Of a DNA stretch of 64,000 nt, positions 1-8,894 are shown in pieces (the stretch's first letter is position 1; every line of letters begins with the position of its first letter). The notes beneath the pieces were generated by a model. The model ran no database searches and had not been told where the DNA came from. It was given only the letters and a program-made list of their open reading frames with translations. Made by a program: the position numbers and the translations under genes. The stretch comes from RYN-230 sp036497945 (GTDB lineage Bacteria; Actinomycetota; Actinomycetes; Streptosporangiales; Streptosporangiaceae), in NCBI GenBank assembly GCA_036497945.1, contig DASXIN010000155.1, positions 48,796 to 112,795 on the forward strand, in the 5' to 3' direction.

Positions 1-1
1 C

Positions 2-511
2 CCGGCGGCGGCCGAGCGGGCGCTGACGCTGCGCGCGGCCGACGCGCTGACCCGGATCACCGGCACCCGGCCGGCCGGCATCCGCACCCCGTCCTGGGAC
101 TTCAGCCCCGCCACCCTGGACATCATCACCGAACTCGGGCTGAGCTACGACTCATCGCTGATGGCCGACGACGACCCCTATGAGATCGAGGCCGGGGGCC
201 GGCCCACCGGGATCGTGGAGATCCCGGTGCAGTGGATCCGCGATGACGCGCCTTACTTTCCGGTCGACCCGGCCCGCCCGTTCACCCCGCCCCGGGATAT
301 CGGCCAGATGTGGCGCGACGAGTTCGATCAGGCCTACGCGCAGGGCGGCCTGTTCCAGCTGACCATGCACCCGCATGTGATCGGGCCCCGGTCCCGGTTC
401 GTGGTCCTGGCCGAACTGGTCGACTACATCGCCGGGCACCACGGCGTGTGGTTCGCCACGCACGCCGACATCGCCAGCTACGTGGCGGACAGCGCGGGCC
501 TGCGCCGCTAG
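2..511 (+). CDS. Polysaccharide deacetylase, C-terminal part (5' truncated by window)
   Basis: The reading frame is open from the window edge, so the N-terminus is missing. The visible 169 residues contain GIRTPSWDFSP followed by a segment on the last-strand change of the NodB-type barrel (LGLSYDSSLM), and TMHPHVIG near the end. These are typical of the PuuE/PgdA-like polysaccharide deacetylase family (carbohydrate esterase 4 fold), which removes acetyl groups from glycans or hydrolyses related amides using a metal bound by His and Asp. The metal-binding N-terminal motifs lie outside the window, so activity cannot be judged. The frame ends in TAG 75 bases before the permease gene, which has its own ribosome binding site. 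Confidence 0.85.
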   Translation, partial: PAAAERALTLRAADALTRITGTRPAGIRTPSWDFSPATLDIITELGLSYDSSLMADDDPYEIEAGGRPTGIVEIPVQWIRDDAPYFPVDPARPFTPPRDIGQMWRDEFDQAYAQGGLFQLTMHPHVIGPRSRFVVLAELVDYIAGHHGVWFATHADIASYVADSAGLRR

Positions 512-586
512 CTTGGGTCTGTCCGGCGACGGCAGGCCGTGAGACGATCATGACGGCTCCAGGCAGCAAGCTCCGCGGAGGTCGTC

Positions 587-2059
587 ATGGCCGTGCAGGA
601 CACCACTACCAGCCAGGCTCGCGGTCTCCGGCGGAACGCCATCGGGCTGCGCGAGGTTCTGTTCCAGTCCATCACCGACATGGCACCGGGGGCCGCGATC
701 GCGGCGTCCATCCCGGCCGGAGTCGCGTTCGCCGCCGGCTCGCTGCCGCTGGCAGTAGTGTTCGCCCTGGTCGCCTGCTTGTTCTGCGCGGTCAGCATCG
801 GCCTGCTGGCCCGCGAGCTGCCATCGGCCGGGTCCCTGGCCACCTACGCGGCCCGCGGCCTGCACCCGTCCATCGGCTTCCTGGTGGCCTGGGGTTACGT
901 GCTGGTCGGCTTCCTCATCCCGCCGCTGGTCCTGCTCCAGCTCGGCTTCACCACGGCGGCCACCATCAACGCCGAATGGTCCAGCTACCCGGCCAACCTG
1001 TGGTGGCCGTGGGCGCTGGCCGGCGCGGTGATCGTGCTCGCGGCCGGTTTCTACGGCATCCGCACCTCGGCCCGGCTGGGCACCGTGCTGGGCATCTTCG
1101 AGATCGGCGTGTTCCTGGTCCTGGCCGTGTTCTTCGTCGTGCACGCGGGCAGCAACAACACGCTGAGCGTGTTCACCACCAAGTACACCCCGCCCGGGTT
1201 CCACGGCCTGACCGGGGTGATCGGCGGTTCGGTGTACACGATCCTGGCGTTCGGCGGGTTCGAGGGGGCCGCCCCGCTGGCCGAGGAGGCGCGCAACCCG
1301 CGACGCACCATCCCACGCGCGGTGCTGCTGGCCACCCTGCTGATCGGGCTGCTCTACGTGTTCACCACCTACGCGGTGGACGTGGCCTACGGCCCGGCCA
1401 AGTTCGGCAGCTTCACCACCGGGACCGGCGCCGCGTCCTGGGTGGGCATGGCCCGGTCGCTGTACGGCCTGTTCTGGTTCTTCGTCTTCCTGGCCATCGT
1501 GAACTCGACCATCGCCAACGCCAACGCCGGGGTCAACGTGTCCAGCCGGACCGCCTACGCGATGGGCCGGATCGGCGCGTTCCCGCGCTTCCTGGCCCAG
1601 GTGCACCCCAAGCATCACTCCCCCGCGCTGGCCATCCTGACCGGCTTCGTCATCACCGTCGCGGTGGCCCTCGGCCTCGGCCTCGGCTACGGCCCCACCA
1701 CCGCGTTCGTGATGGTGGCCACCGCCCTGGTCATCGTGCTGGCCGCGATCTACATCGTGATGAACGCGGCCTGCATCGGCTTCTTCGGCCGGGCGGCCAA
1801 CAAGCCCAACCCGGTGCTGTGGCTGATCATCCCCATCCTGGGCATCGTCACGTTCGTCCCGGCCTGGCTGACCGCGGCCGGGATCAAGGCGTTCTCGTTC
1901 GTCGCCCCGCTGTCCCCGCCCTACTCCTACATGGGCCCGGGGGTGGCCGGCTGGATGGTGGCCGGCCTGATCTACCTTCTCTACCTGTACCGCCGTGACC
2001 CGCGGCGGGTGGTGGAAGTCGGGCTGGTGCACCTGGACCCGCTGGAGGAATACGAGTGA
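587..2059 (+). CDS. APC-family amino acid permease
   Basis: A 490-residue integral membrane protein with about 12 hydrophobic segments, the usual length for the amino acid-polyamine-organocation superfamily. The first helix contains the glycine-rich break ITDMAPGAAIAASIPAG, where APC transporters bind the substrate amine, and FGGFEGAAPLAEEARNPRR is the typical helix 6 and following loop with a conserved Glu. It most likely imports an amino acid or amide by proton symport. The ATG has GGAGGT six bases upstream. The stop overlaps the GTG start of the acetamidase gene (GTGA), so transport and amide hydrolysis appear translationally coupled. Substrate is not predictable from sequence alone. Confidence 0.92.
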   Translation: MAVQDTTTSQARGLRRNAIGLREVLFQSITDMAPGAAIAASIPAGVAFAAGSLPLAVVFALVACLFCAVSIGLLARELPSAGSLATYAARGLHPSIGFLVAWGYVLVGFLIPPLVLLQLGFTTAATINAEWSSYPANLWWPWALAGAVIVLAAGFYGIRTSARLGTVLGIFEIGVFLVLAVFFVVHAGSNNTLSVFTTKYTPPGFHGLTGVIGGSVYTILAFGGFEGAAPLAEEARNPRRTIPRAVLLATLLIGLLYVFTTYAVDVAYGPAKFGSFTTGTGAASWVGMARSLYGLFWFFVFLAIVNSTIANANAGVNVSSRTAYAMGRIGAFPRFLAQVHPKHHSPALAILTGFVITVAVALGLGLGYGPTTAFVMVATALVIVLAAIYIVMNAACIGFFGRAANKPNPVLWLIIPILGIVTFVPAWLTAAGIKAFSFVAPLSPPYSYMGPGVAGWMVAGLIYLLYLYRRDPRRVVEVGLVHLDPLEEYE

Positions 2060-3069
2060 GCGACCCGCGGGTCTTCAGCTTCCGGCCTGCCCCGGAGCAA
2101 TACGCCTGGACGTTCGGTGGTGCCGCACCTCTAGCCCGCATAACGCCCCCCGCCGTGCTCGAGGTGTTCACCGAGGACTGCTTTGCCGGGCGGGTGAGAA
2201 GCGAGACCGACCTGGTCTCCGAGGTCTGCGAGTTCCCGTACCTGAATCCGCAGACCGGCCCGTTCTACATCGAGGGGGCGGAGCCGGGGGACACGCTGGC
2301 GGTGCACTTCATCTCCATCGAGCCAGCCCGCGACTGGGGCGCGTCCAGCACCGTGCCGCTGTTCGGCGCGCTGAGTGCGACGCACGCCACCGCGCTGCTC
2401 CATGACCCGCTGCCGGAACTGGTCTGGCTGTGGCAGTTCGACACCGGCAAGGGCACCTGCCGGTTCACCGCGCGGCACGGTGACTTCGCCGTCGACCTGC
2501 CGATCGAGCCGATGCACGGCACGGTCGGTGTGGCCCCGGCCAACCTGGAGGTGCGCAGCGCGCTGGTGCCGGACGCATTCGGCGGCAACATGGACACCCC
2601 GGAGATGCGCGCCGGGACCACCTGCTACCTGGGCGTGAACGTCGAGGGCGCGCTGCTGTCGCTGGGCGACGGGCACGCCCGGCAGGGCGAGGGCGAGACC
2701 TGCGGGGTGGCTGTGGAGTGCGCGATGAACACGGTGCTCGCGGTGGACCTGATCAAGGGCCGGCCATCTGCCTGGCCGCGGCTGGAGTCGGACACCCACC
2801 TGATGACGGCTGGGTCGGCCCGGCCGCTGGAGGATGCGTTCCGGATCGCCGCGCTCGACCTGGTGCAGTGGCTGTCCGCCGACTACGGGCTGCACCAGAT
2901 GGATGCCTACCAGCTGGTCACCCAGGCCATCGAGGCGCCGCTGGCCAACGTGTGCGACCCGAACTACACCAGCGTGGTCAAGATGCCCAAGACCTACCTG
3001 CCCGCCGGGGACGCGATGGGCAGCGCGCACGCCAGGCTGCGCGCGCTGGCCGCCGCCTACCGCGGCTGA
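2056..3069 (+). CDS. Acetamidase/formamidase family protein
   Basis: A 337-residue cytosolic protein of the FmdA/AmdA family, which hydrolyses short amides such as formamide or acetamide to the acid and ammonia. Recognisable family segments are the MHGTVGVAP loop, GGNMDTPEMRAGTTCYLGV in the middle, and LGDGHARQGEGETCGVAVE, where the metal-binding His and acidic residues lie. The length is at the short end for the family. Its GTG start overlaps the stop of the upstream permease, which suggests that the permease brings in the amide or a nitrogen compound released by it. It ends 11 bases before the convergent aldo/keto reductase gene. Confidence 0.9.
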   Translation: MSDPRVFSFRPAPEQYAWTFGGAAPLARITPPAVLEVFTEDCFAGRVRSETDLVSEVCEFPYLNPQTGPFYIEGAEPGDTLAVHFISIEPARDWGASSTVPLFGALSATHATALLHDPLPELVWLWQFDTGKGTCRFTARHGDFAVDLPIEPMHGTVGVAPANLEVRSALVPDAFGGNMDTPEMRAGTTCYLGVNVEGALLSLGDGHARQGEGETCGVAVECAMNTVLAVDLIKGRPSAWPRLESDTHLMTAGSARPLEDAFRIAALDLVQWLSADYGLHQMDAYQLVTQAIEAPLANVCDPNYTSVVKMPKTYLPAGDAMGSAHARLRALAAAYRG

Positions 3070-3080
3070 CCGCCGCGTGC

Positions 3081-4067
3081 TCAGCGCTCGCTGTCCAGGG
3101 ACCGCATCGCGCCGCTGTCGTACCGGTCGCCGGCCACCTGGTCCGCGGGCACCGCGGCCTCGATGGCCGCGAGTTCATCGGAGCTGAGCGTCACGTCCAG
3201 CGCGGCCAGCGCCTCGGCTAGCCGGCTGCGCCGCTTGGTGCCGATCAGCGGGATGATGTCCTCGCCCTGCGCGGCCACCCAGGCGATAGCCAGCTGCGCG
3301 GCGGTCAGCCCGTGCTTCTTGCCGATGGCCTCCAGCTCGTCCAGCAGGGTCAGGTTCCGCTCCAGGTTGCCCTGCTGGAACCGGGGGAAGCGGGCCCGCG
3401 GATCGCCGTCGGCCAGCCGGGCGGTGTCCGCGCTGAGCAGGCCGCGGGACAGGATGCCGTAGGCGGTCACGCTGATGCCCAGCTCCCGGACGGTGGGCAG
3501 GATCTCGGCTTCGATCCCGCGGCTCATCAGCGAGTACTCAATCTGCAGCTCGGCCACCTGGCGGACCGCTTGCGCCCGCCTGATGGTCTCGGCCCCGACC
3601 TCGGACAAGCCGAGATATCGCACGTACCCCGCGTCGATCAGCTCGCCGATCGCGCCGACCGTGTCCTCGATCGGGACCGCCGGGTCCAGCCGGGCTGGCT
3701 GGTACAGGTCCACGTAGCCGGTGCCCAGCCGGGTGAGCGAATAGGCCAGGAAGTTCTTTACCGCGGCCGGCCGCCCATCGTGGCCGACGAAGGCGCCGCC
3801 CGGGTCGCGCATCCCGCCGAACTTGACCTGCACGAACACGCTGTCCCTGGGCACCTCCCGGAGCACCCGGCCCAGCAGTAGCTCGTTGTGCCCCATCCCG
3901 TAGAAGTCGCCGGTGTCCAGCAGGGTGATCCCGGCGTCCAGCGCCGCCCGAATGGTGGCCACGCTCTCCTCGTCGTCGGCGGTACCGTAGATCCCGGACA
4001 TGCCCATCAGCCCGAGCCCGGCGCGGGACACCACCGGCCCGCCCCGGCCCAGCGTGGTCAGCTGCAC
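3081..4067 (-). CDS. Aldo/keto reductase
   Basis: A 328-residue NADPH-dependent oxidoreductase with an (alpha/beta)8 barrel. Near the N-terminus it carries LLDTGDFYGMGHNELLLGR, holding the catalytic Asp and Tyr of the AKR tetrad; the Lys lies in VQVKFGG. The C-terminal IPLIGTKRRSRLAEAL is the usual NADPH 2'-phosphate-binding segment. The family position is that of the AKR11/YajO-like group; the substrate is unknown. The start is GTG preceded by GAGGAG. It is the last gene of a minus-strand operon, 13 bases behind the amidohydrolase. Confidence 0.92.
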   Translation of the reverse strand: MQLTTLGRGGPVVSRAGLGLMGMSGIYGTADDEESVATIRAALDAGITLLDTGDFYGMGHNELLLGRVLREVPRDSVFVQVKFGGMRDPGGAFVGHDGRPAAVKNFLAYSLTRLGTGYVDLYQPARLDPAVPIEDTVGAIGELIDAGYVRYLGLSEVGAETIRRAQAVRQVAELQIEYSLMSRGIEAEILPTVRELGISVTAYGILSRGLLSADTARLADGDPRARFPRFQQGNLERNLTLLDELEAIGKKHGLTAAQLAIAWVAAQGEDIIPLIGTKRRSRLAEALAALDVTLSSDELAAIEAAVPADQVAGDRYDSGAMRSLDSER

Positions 4068-4080
4068 AGCGTGTCTCTCC

Positions 4081-5769
4081 TCAGCCCTCGGCCGCGAATA
4101 CCTGGGCCCCCTCGACGAAGGTTAGTGCCACGGCCGCCTCGGCTATCTCGGCGGGTGGGCCAGCGAACGGGTCACGGTCCAGGACGACCAGGTCAGCCAG
4201 GTAGCCGGGGGCGATCGCGCCGGTCTCGTCCAGGGTGTTCACATAGGCCGAGCCGGCCGTGTACGCGGCCATGGCCTCGGCCAGGCTCAGGGCCTGGCCG
4301 GGCAGCAGCGGCCCGGCCGCGGGATCGCCCTCCCCCGGCGGCAGCTCCCGGTTCACCGCGACATGCACTCCCCACAGCGGGTTGGCGCTGCTCACCGCCC
4401 AGTCGCTGCCCGCGGCCAGCCGCGCACCGGCCCGCAGCAGGGCGCCGAACGGGTACTGCCGGGCGGCCCGCTCCGGGCCGAGGAACGGGATGGTCAGGTC
4501 GTCCATCTGCGGCTCGTGCGCGGCCCACAGCGCCTGCATGTTCGCGGTCACGCTGAGCTGCGCGAACCGCGGGATGTCATCGACGTGCACCACCTGGATG
4601 TGCGCGATGTGGTGCCGGCCCGGGCTGACCACGTTGCTGGCCCGGGCCGCTTCGAAACTGTCCAGTGCCTCGCGCACCGCCCGGTCCCCGATGGCGTGCA
4701 CGTGTACCCCGAAGCCGGCCGCGTCCAGCCGGGTCACCTGCTCGGCCAGGTCGGCCGGATCCACGTAGGACAGCCCGCGGTTGCCGGTCTGGCAGCCGCA
4801 GGCGTCCAGGTAGGGGTCGATCATCCCGGCGGTGAAGTTCTCCGCCACCCCGTCCTGCATGATCTTCACCGTGCCGGCCCGGAACCGGCCCGCCTGGCCG
4901 GCCTCCCGCCGGCCGAGCAGGTCGTCGAGCTGCTCTGCGCCGCGGCCCCGGTCCCACCACAGCGCCCCCTCGACCCGGGCGGTGAGCGTGCCGTCTCGCG
5001 CCGCCGTCAGGTAGGCGGGCAGCGGGTCCGGGTGGCCCAGGTACTCCCCGACGATCGCGTCCTGCCAGGCGGTGATGCCCAGCCCGTGCAAGTGCTGCTG
5101 GGCCAGCAGCAGGCCGCGTAGCATCTCATCCGGCGTGGGCCCTGGCACCAGGCGGCCGACCAGCAACGCGGCCCCCTCCTGCAGGGTGCCTTGCGGCTCG
5201 CCGCCGGGGCCGCGCTCGATCCGGCCGTCCGCGGGGTCCGGGGTAGCGGCGGTTATCCCGGCCAGGTCCAGCGCCCGGGAGTTCACCCAGGCCCCGTGGC
5301 CGTCCCGGTTGGTCAGGTAGGCCGGCCGGCTGCCGGTCGCCCCGTCCAGCAGCTCCCGGGACGGTGTCCCGCCCGCGAACCACTCCATCCGCCAGCCGCT
5401 GCCGTCGATCCATTCCCGGTCCGGGTTGGCCTCGGCGTACGCCCGGATCCGGGCCAGTGCGTCGGCCTGGTCCGCCGCCCCGTCCAGGTCACAGCGCAGC
5501 ATGGTCATTCCGGCGAACACCGGGTGCACGTGCGCGTCCTGGAAGCCGGGTAGCAGCGGGCGGCCGCGCAGCTCGACCACCCTGGTCCGGTCCCCGGCCA
5601 GGCCGCCCAGCTCGGCGGCGGTGCCGACGGCGATGACCCGGCCGTCCCGGACCGCTGCCGCGGTGGCTGGCCAGCCGTTGTCCGACTCGGCCCGGGTCAT
5701 CGCCCGGCCCTCCTCGGGCACCGTGTACACCGGGCCGCCGGTGAAGAGCAGATCAGCCTGGTCCGTCAT
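4081..5769 (-). CDS. YtcJ-like metal-dependent amidohydrolase
   Basis: A 562-residue amidohydrolase of the YtcJ/LAF3 group. The N-terminal strand domain is followed by LPGFQDAHVHPVFAGM with the metal-binding HxH pair, GTVKIMQDGV where the bridging Lys lies, HVHAIGDRAV and AAGSDWAVS, which completes the barrel with the catalytic Asp; GYLADLVVLDRDPFAG is the usual end. The frame stays open about 100 codons upstream, but the ATG chosen here has AAGGGAGG just before it and matches the family start. It probably hydrolyses an amide or lactam; no natural substrate can be named. It sits 14 bases downstream of the phosphoesterase gene, in the same operon. Confidence 0.9.
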   Translation of the reverse strand: MTDQADLLFTGGPVYTVPEEGRAMTRAESDNGWPATAAAVRDGRVIAVGTAAELGGLAGDRTRVVELRGRPLLPGFQDAHVHPVFAGMTMLRCDLDGAADQADALARIRAYAEANPDREWIDGSGWRMEWFAGGTPSRELLDGATGSRPAYLTNRDGHGAWVNSRALDLAGITAATPDPADGRIERGPGGEPQGTLQEGAALLVGRLVPGPTPDEMLRGLLLAQQHLHGLGITAWQDAIVGEYLGHPDPLPAYLTAARDGTLTARVEGALWWDRGRGAEQLDDLLGRREAGQAGRFRAGTVKIMQDGVAENFTAGMIDPYLDACGCQTGNRGLSYVDPADLAEQVTRLDAAGFGVHVHAIGDRAVREALDSFEAARASNVVSPGRHHIAHIQVVHVDDIPRFAQLSVTANMQALWAAHEPQMDDLTIPFLGPERAARQYPFGALLRAGARLAAGSDWAVSSANPLWGVHVAVNRELPPGEGDPAAGPLLPGQALSLAEAMAAYTAGSAYVNTLDETGAIAPGYLADLVVLDRDPFAGPPAEIAEAAVALTFVEGAQVFAAEG

Positions 5770-5783
5770 CGTGCCTGCCTCCC

Positions 5784-6716
5784 TTATTTCCACATGCCGG
5801 TGATCAGGGGCGCGGTTGCCGCGTGGCCGGTCAGCGGCAGCCGGTACAGGTCTTCGAGTGTGCGCAGCACGCTGTAGTGCGTGATCGGCTCGGCGTACCG
5901 GCCGCTGCGCACCGGCTGGCCGGCCACGATGGTGGGGATCTGGTTCCCCGGGCTGCCGTCGTTCTCGTCCCAGGTGATGATCAGCAGGCTGTGGTGCGTC
6001 ATCGCCCAGCTGGCGTAGCCGCTGAGGTGGGCCCGGAGCCAGGAGTCGCCGCTGGCCACCGGGCAATCGTGCATGTCGTCGCACAGGTTAGGGATGACGA
6101 ACGACACGGTCGGCAGCCGACTGTAGTGGCCGGCCGGGAACGAGCCGAACGGCTGGCTGTCCGCGGCCGGCACGTTGCTGAAGTTGGTCCACGGCACGTG
6201 CTTGCGGGCGTACTCGCCGGCCGAGCACACCGGTGCGCCGGCCGCGGGCAGATCCTCGGCGTAGCCGGCGAACGTCCGGCCCGCGGCGATCAGCTCGGCG
6301 GCCAGGTTCGGCGCGGTGAACCGGTGGGGGCAGCTGTCATCGGTGACGCCCTGTGTGCTGCCGGAGAACAGGGCCAGGTAGTTCGGCTCGCTGGGGTGAG
6401 TGATCGCGTGGGAGTCGGTGAACAGCGCCCCTCGCCGGGCCAGCTGGTTCAGGTAGGGCGCCTGCGGACTGCCGATCACGTCGCCGTAGCCGTGGTTCTC
6501 CTCCAGCACGATCACCGTGTGCGCGGGCGGCCCGGGCCGCGCGGCCGGGCGGGCCGGGCTGGCCGCCTGGGCGGCCCGGGTTATCACGGTGCTGGCCCCG
6601 GCAGATTGGGACGCAGTGCTGCGGGACGTGGCCGGCGCTGGGGCAGCGCCACCGTTCCCGCACGCGGCCAGCAGCACCGCCAGCCCGGCGGCGGGCACCG
6701 CGACCCGGAAACTCAT
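5784..6716 (-). CDS. Secreted phosphoesterase lipoprotein (acid phosphatase/phospholipase C fold)
   Basis: A 310-residue protein beginning with a lipoprotein signal (AGLAVLLAAC, predicted acylated Cys19), then a Ser/Thr/Pro-rich linker and a phosphoesterase domain of the PF04185 type. Diagnostic pieces are VLEENHGYGDV (metal-binding Glu and Asn), THPSEPNYLALFSG with the active-site residues, PNLCDDMHDC, and IITWDENDG near the C-terminus. Members remove phosphate from phosphomonoesters or cleave phospholipids outside the cell; the small size fits the AcpA-like phosphatases better than full-length phospholipase C. The frame is open further upstream, but the signal peptide fixes the start region. 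No strong ribosome binding site is seen. First gene of the three-gene operon. Confidence 0.85.
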   Translation of the reverse strand: MSFRVAVPAAGLAVLLAACGNGGAAPAPATSRSTASQSAGASTVITRAAQAASPARPAARPGPPAHTVIVLEENHGYGDVIGSPQAPYLNQLARRGALFTDSHAITHPSEPNYLALFSGSTQGVTDDSCPHRFTAPNLAAELIAAGRTFAGYAEDLPAAGAPVCSAGEYARKHVPWTNFSNVPAADSQPFGSFPAGHYSRLPTVSFVIPNLCDDMHDCPVASGDSWLRAHLSGYASWAMTHHSLLIITWDENDGSPGNQIPTIVAGQPVRSGRYAEPITHYSVLRTLEDLYRLPLTGHAATAPLITGMWK

Positions 6717-6970
6717 GGACAGGACGGTAGCCGTACCTGCGGGCGGGGCCGCGGCCGGCCGGCGGTCAGGCCCGTGCGGGGCGGGCCTGCGCGGGGACGG
6801 GCCGGCGCTGGGAATACGGAAGTCTGGCTGAGGCGGCAGCACGGCTGCCGCTGTGTCCCCCCAGGCTCCGGCCGATGGCCGGACGCCGTTCCCTGTCCCC
6901 TGCCTGCGCCTGCTACCGCATGTAGTTCAACCCGGTACTTTCACTAAGAGCTTAACGCCCGCCGGAGCGC

Positions 6971-6992
6971 GCGGCCTGATGACTCAGGCCGC
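6971..6992 (-). terminator. Perfect hairpin overlapping the DUF4193 stop codon
   Basis: Nine-base arms GCGGCCTGA and TCAGGCCGC are separated by four bases. One arm contains the stop codon of the minus-strand DUF4193 gene. No T-run follows, as is usual in high-GC actinomycetes. The 254 bases from here to the phosphoesterase start contain an AT-richer patch around 6926-6955 that could hold its promoter, but no convincing -35/-10 pair is visible. Confidence 0.6.
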
Positions 6993-7283
6993 ACACTCCC
7001 GGCAGATCGGCTGGCCGTTCCGGTCGTCAGCCAGCTGGCTACGGTGATGCACCAGGAAACAACGTGAGCAAGTGAACTCGTCAGCCTGCCGCGGGATAAC
7101 CCGGAACGACAGCTCCTCGTTGGACAGGTCCGCACCGGGAAGCTCCAGCGACTCAGCGACATCGTCTGGGTCGATGTCGATCGTGCTGGACGACTTGTCC
7201 ATGCGGCGCGCCTGCAACTCCTGCAGGCTGTCTTCGGTGAGCTCGTCGTCGGTCTTCCGCGGGCTGTCGTAGTCGGTTGCCAT
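6984..7283 (-). CDS. DUF4193 family protein
   Basis: A 99-residue acidic protein conserved in Actinomycetota. The N-terminal half is charged and probably flexible (DELTEDSLQELQ, STIDIDPDD). The C-terminal half has a CxxC pair in FTCSRCFLVHH and a second in PICRECAA, consistent with a small zinc ribbon using four cysteines. Function is unknown in the family. The spacing of the two Cys pairs recalls RNA-polymerase-binding or translation-associated zinc ribbons, but that is only an analogy. The start is preceded by GAAGGAGG. The gene is divergent from the pseudokinase gene. Confidence 0.9.
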   Translation of the reverse strand: MATDYDSPRKTDDELTEDSLQELQARRMDKSSSTIDIDPDDVAESLELPGADLSNEELSFRVIPRQADEFTCSRCFLVHHRSQLADDRNGQPICRECAA

Positions 7284-7583
7284 CTGGGGACTCCACCCCC
7301 TCCTTCGTTATAGGCCTCGTCGCGCGCTTGTAACGCTCAGCAGGCCGTAGTTGTGCCCGATTCCGGCGGGGAATTCTGTCACGTCCGCCTGCCGCGCACA
7401 CGGAGGGTACGGACTATGGCGCGTCGTGTCTGTGTCTGGACCCGCCTCGGCATCGCAGAAAGCCCCCATCGCGTGCTTGCCCCGGGTAAGTTCCCCGGAT
7501 CCCCGCACGCCAAGCGCGGAAAAGTGCGTATCGTACGAAACTGATTTTTAGCCGCCCCCAAGCCGGATCAGCGGAGCCGCCGC
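7284..7583. promoter_or_regulatory. Divergent promoter region between DUF4193 gene and pseudokinase gene
   Basis: About 300 bases without a credible gene. On the minus strand, GTTACA, sixteen bases, then TATAAC, lies just upstream of the GAAGGAGG of the DUF4193 gene and resembles a sigma-70-type promoter giving a very short leader. On the plus-strand side the sequence at 7520-7550 is unusually AT-rich for this genome (GTACGAAACTGATTTTTAG) and probably contains the pseudokinase promoter, though no consensus hexamers are clear. Confidence 0.5.
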
Positions 7584-8891
7584 ATGCCCGTCGTCACGCC
7601 GTTGCGGCCCGATGATCCCCGGCGGGTCGGCCGCTACCGGCTGGCCGGGCGGATCGCCGATCAGGTGGCCGACCAGGGCCCGGCCGGCATCTTCCTGTCC
7701 CGGCTGCCCAACGGCACCCCGGTGGCGGTCATGCTGCTCGGCACGACCTCAGCCCCGGACCCGGCCTCCCGGGACCGGTTCACCGCCGAGGCCCGGGCGG
7801 CCCGCCGGGTCGCCCCGTTCTGCGCTGCGCGGATCCTGGACGCCGGGTTCGATGGGGTCCAGCCCTACCTGGTCAGCGAGTTCATCGAGGGGCCGTCGCT
7901 GACCGAGGTGGTCGGCACGGAAGGGCCGCTGGACGGGCCGGTGCTCGCCGCGCTGGCCATCGGCGCGGCCACCGGGCTGGCCGCCATCCACCAGGCCGGG
8001 CTGGTGCACGGCGACTTCGGCCCGGGCGATCTCATTCTGGGCGCGGAGGGGCCCCGGGTGGTCCGGTTCAGCATCACCCCGCCCTACGGCACCGCCACCC
8101 CGTCCGCCGACCTGTATTCCTGGGCCCAGACCGTGCTGTTCGCCGCGTCGGGTGCCGCCGTTCCGGACCCGGCCAGCCTGCCCGGGTCGCTGCCCAACGC
8201 GGTGTCCGCCTGCCTGGCCGAGCCGGGCAGCAGGCCGCAAGCCCGGGCGCTGCTCACCGCCCTGCTCGGGCAGGGCGACCCAGCCGCCGGGCTGCTCGCG
8301 GAGGGCACCCGGCGGGCCCGGGCAGCCGGGCGCGGCGTGGTCGGCCCCAGCCAGCAGGAGATGGATGAAGCGCCGCCCCGGTCCACCACCCGCCGGGCCG
8401 CCTTCATCGCGGCCTGCGCGGCCTGCCTCGCCGCCATCGGCATCGCCATCACGCTGATCGTCACGCACCATGGGCCACATCCGACCCCGGCCGCGGCCGC
8501 CACGGACGGTCACGCCAGCAAGCCGGTTCCGGCCACCGTGACGGCCTCGCCCACGATCACCCCGAAGATCCCCACCGCGCTGGCCGGCACCTGGTCCGGG
8601 ACAGTGCGGCAGACTCACCCGGCGCTCGCTGTCACGGTCCAGATCCGGCTCGCCGCAGGCGCCCCGGACGGGACCATCTCCTACCCGCAGCTCGGCTGCT
8701 CCGGCCGGCTGCTGCTGGTCAGCACGGCGGGCGGCCGCTACACCCTGGACCAGGGCATCACCTCCGGCCAGCAGAGCTGCGAAAACGGCGTGGTCACGCT
8801 GACCCCGCAGGGCAAGTCCAAGCTGGCTTTCGCGTTCCGGCGCAGCGGCGCCCCCAGCCCGGCCGGCATCCTGGCCAAGACCAGTTCCTAG
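7584..8891 (+). CDS. Membrane-anchored pseudokinase (Ser/Thr kinase-like) with extracytoplasmic domain
   Basis: A 435-residue protein. Residues 12-240 have the outline of a eukaryotic-type Ser/Thr protein kinase: VGRYRLAGRI at the start, PYLVSEFIEGPSL at the hinge, HGDFGPGDLIL at the catalytic-loop position and SADLYSWA in subdomain IX. Key residues are missing: the ATP-binding Lys of strand 3 is Met50, the loop Lys and Asn are Gly146 and Asp149, and the DFG motif is replaced by RFS (161-163). The HxD Asp144 remains. Residues 272-294 form one transmembrane helix. Residues 295-435 lie outside the cell and include a Thr/Pro-rich linker and a small beta-rich domain with two Cys. Probably a non-catalytic signalling or scaffold protein; ligand unknown. 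Confidence 0.8.
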   Translation: MPVVTPLRPDDPRRVGRYRLAGRIADQVADQGPAGIFLSRLPNGTPVAVMLLGTTSAPDPASRDRFTAEARAARRVAPFCAARILDAGFDGVQPYLVSEFIEGPSLTEVVGTEGPLDGPVLAALAIGAATGLAAIHQAGLVHGDFGPGDLILGAEGPRVVRFSITPPYGTATPSADLYSWAQTVLFAASGAAVPDPASLPGSLPNAVSACLAEPGSRPQARALLTALLGQGDPAAGLLAEGTRRARAAGRGVVGPSQQEMDEAPPRSTTRRAAFIAACAACLAAIGIAITLIVTHHGPHPTPAAAATDGHASKPVPATVTASPTITPKIPTALAGTWSGTVRQTHPALAVTVQIRLAAGAPDGTISYPQLGCSGRLLLVSTAGGRYTLDQGITSGQQSCENGVVTLTPQGKSKLAFAFRRSGAPSPAGILAKTSS

Positions 8892-8894
8892 CGT

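Noticed and set aside
310..1998. Long open frames opposite to or out of phase with real genes (for example 310-1998 plus and 548-2032 minus over the permease gene)
   Set aside because: At about 70% GC stops are rare in alternative frames; these translations are Arg/Gly/Pro-rich, without family motifs, and coincide with well-supported genes.
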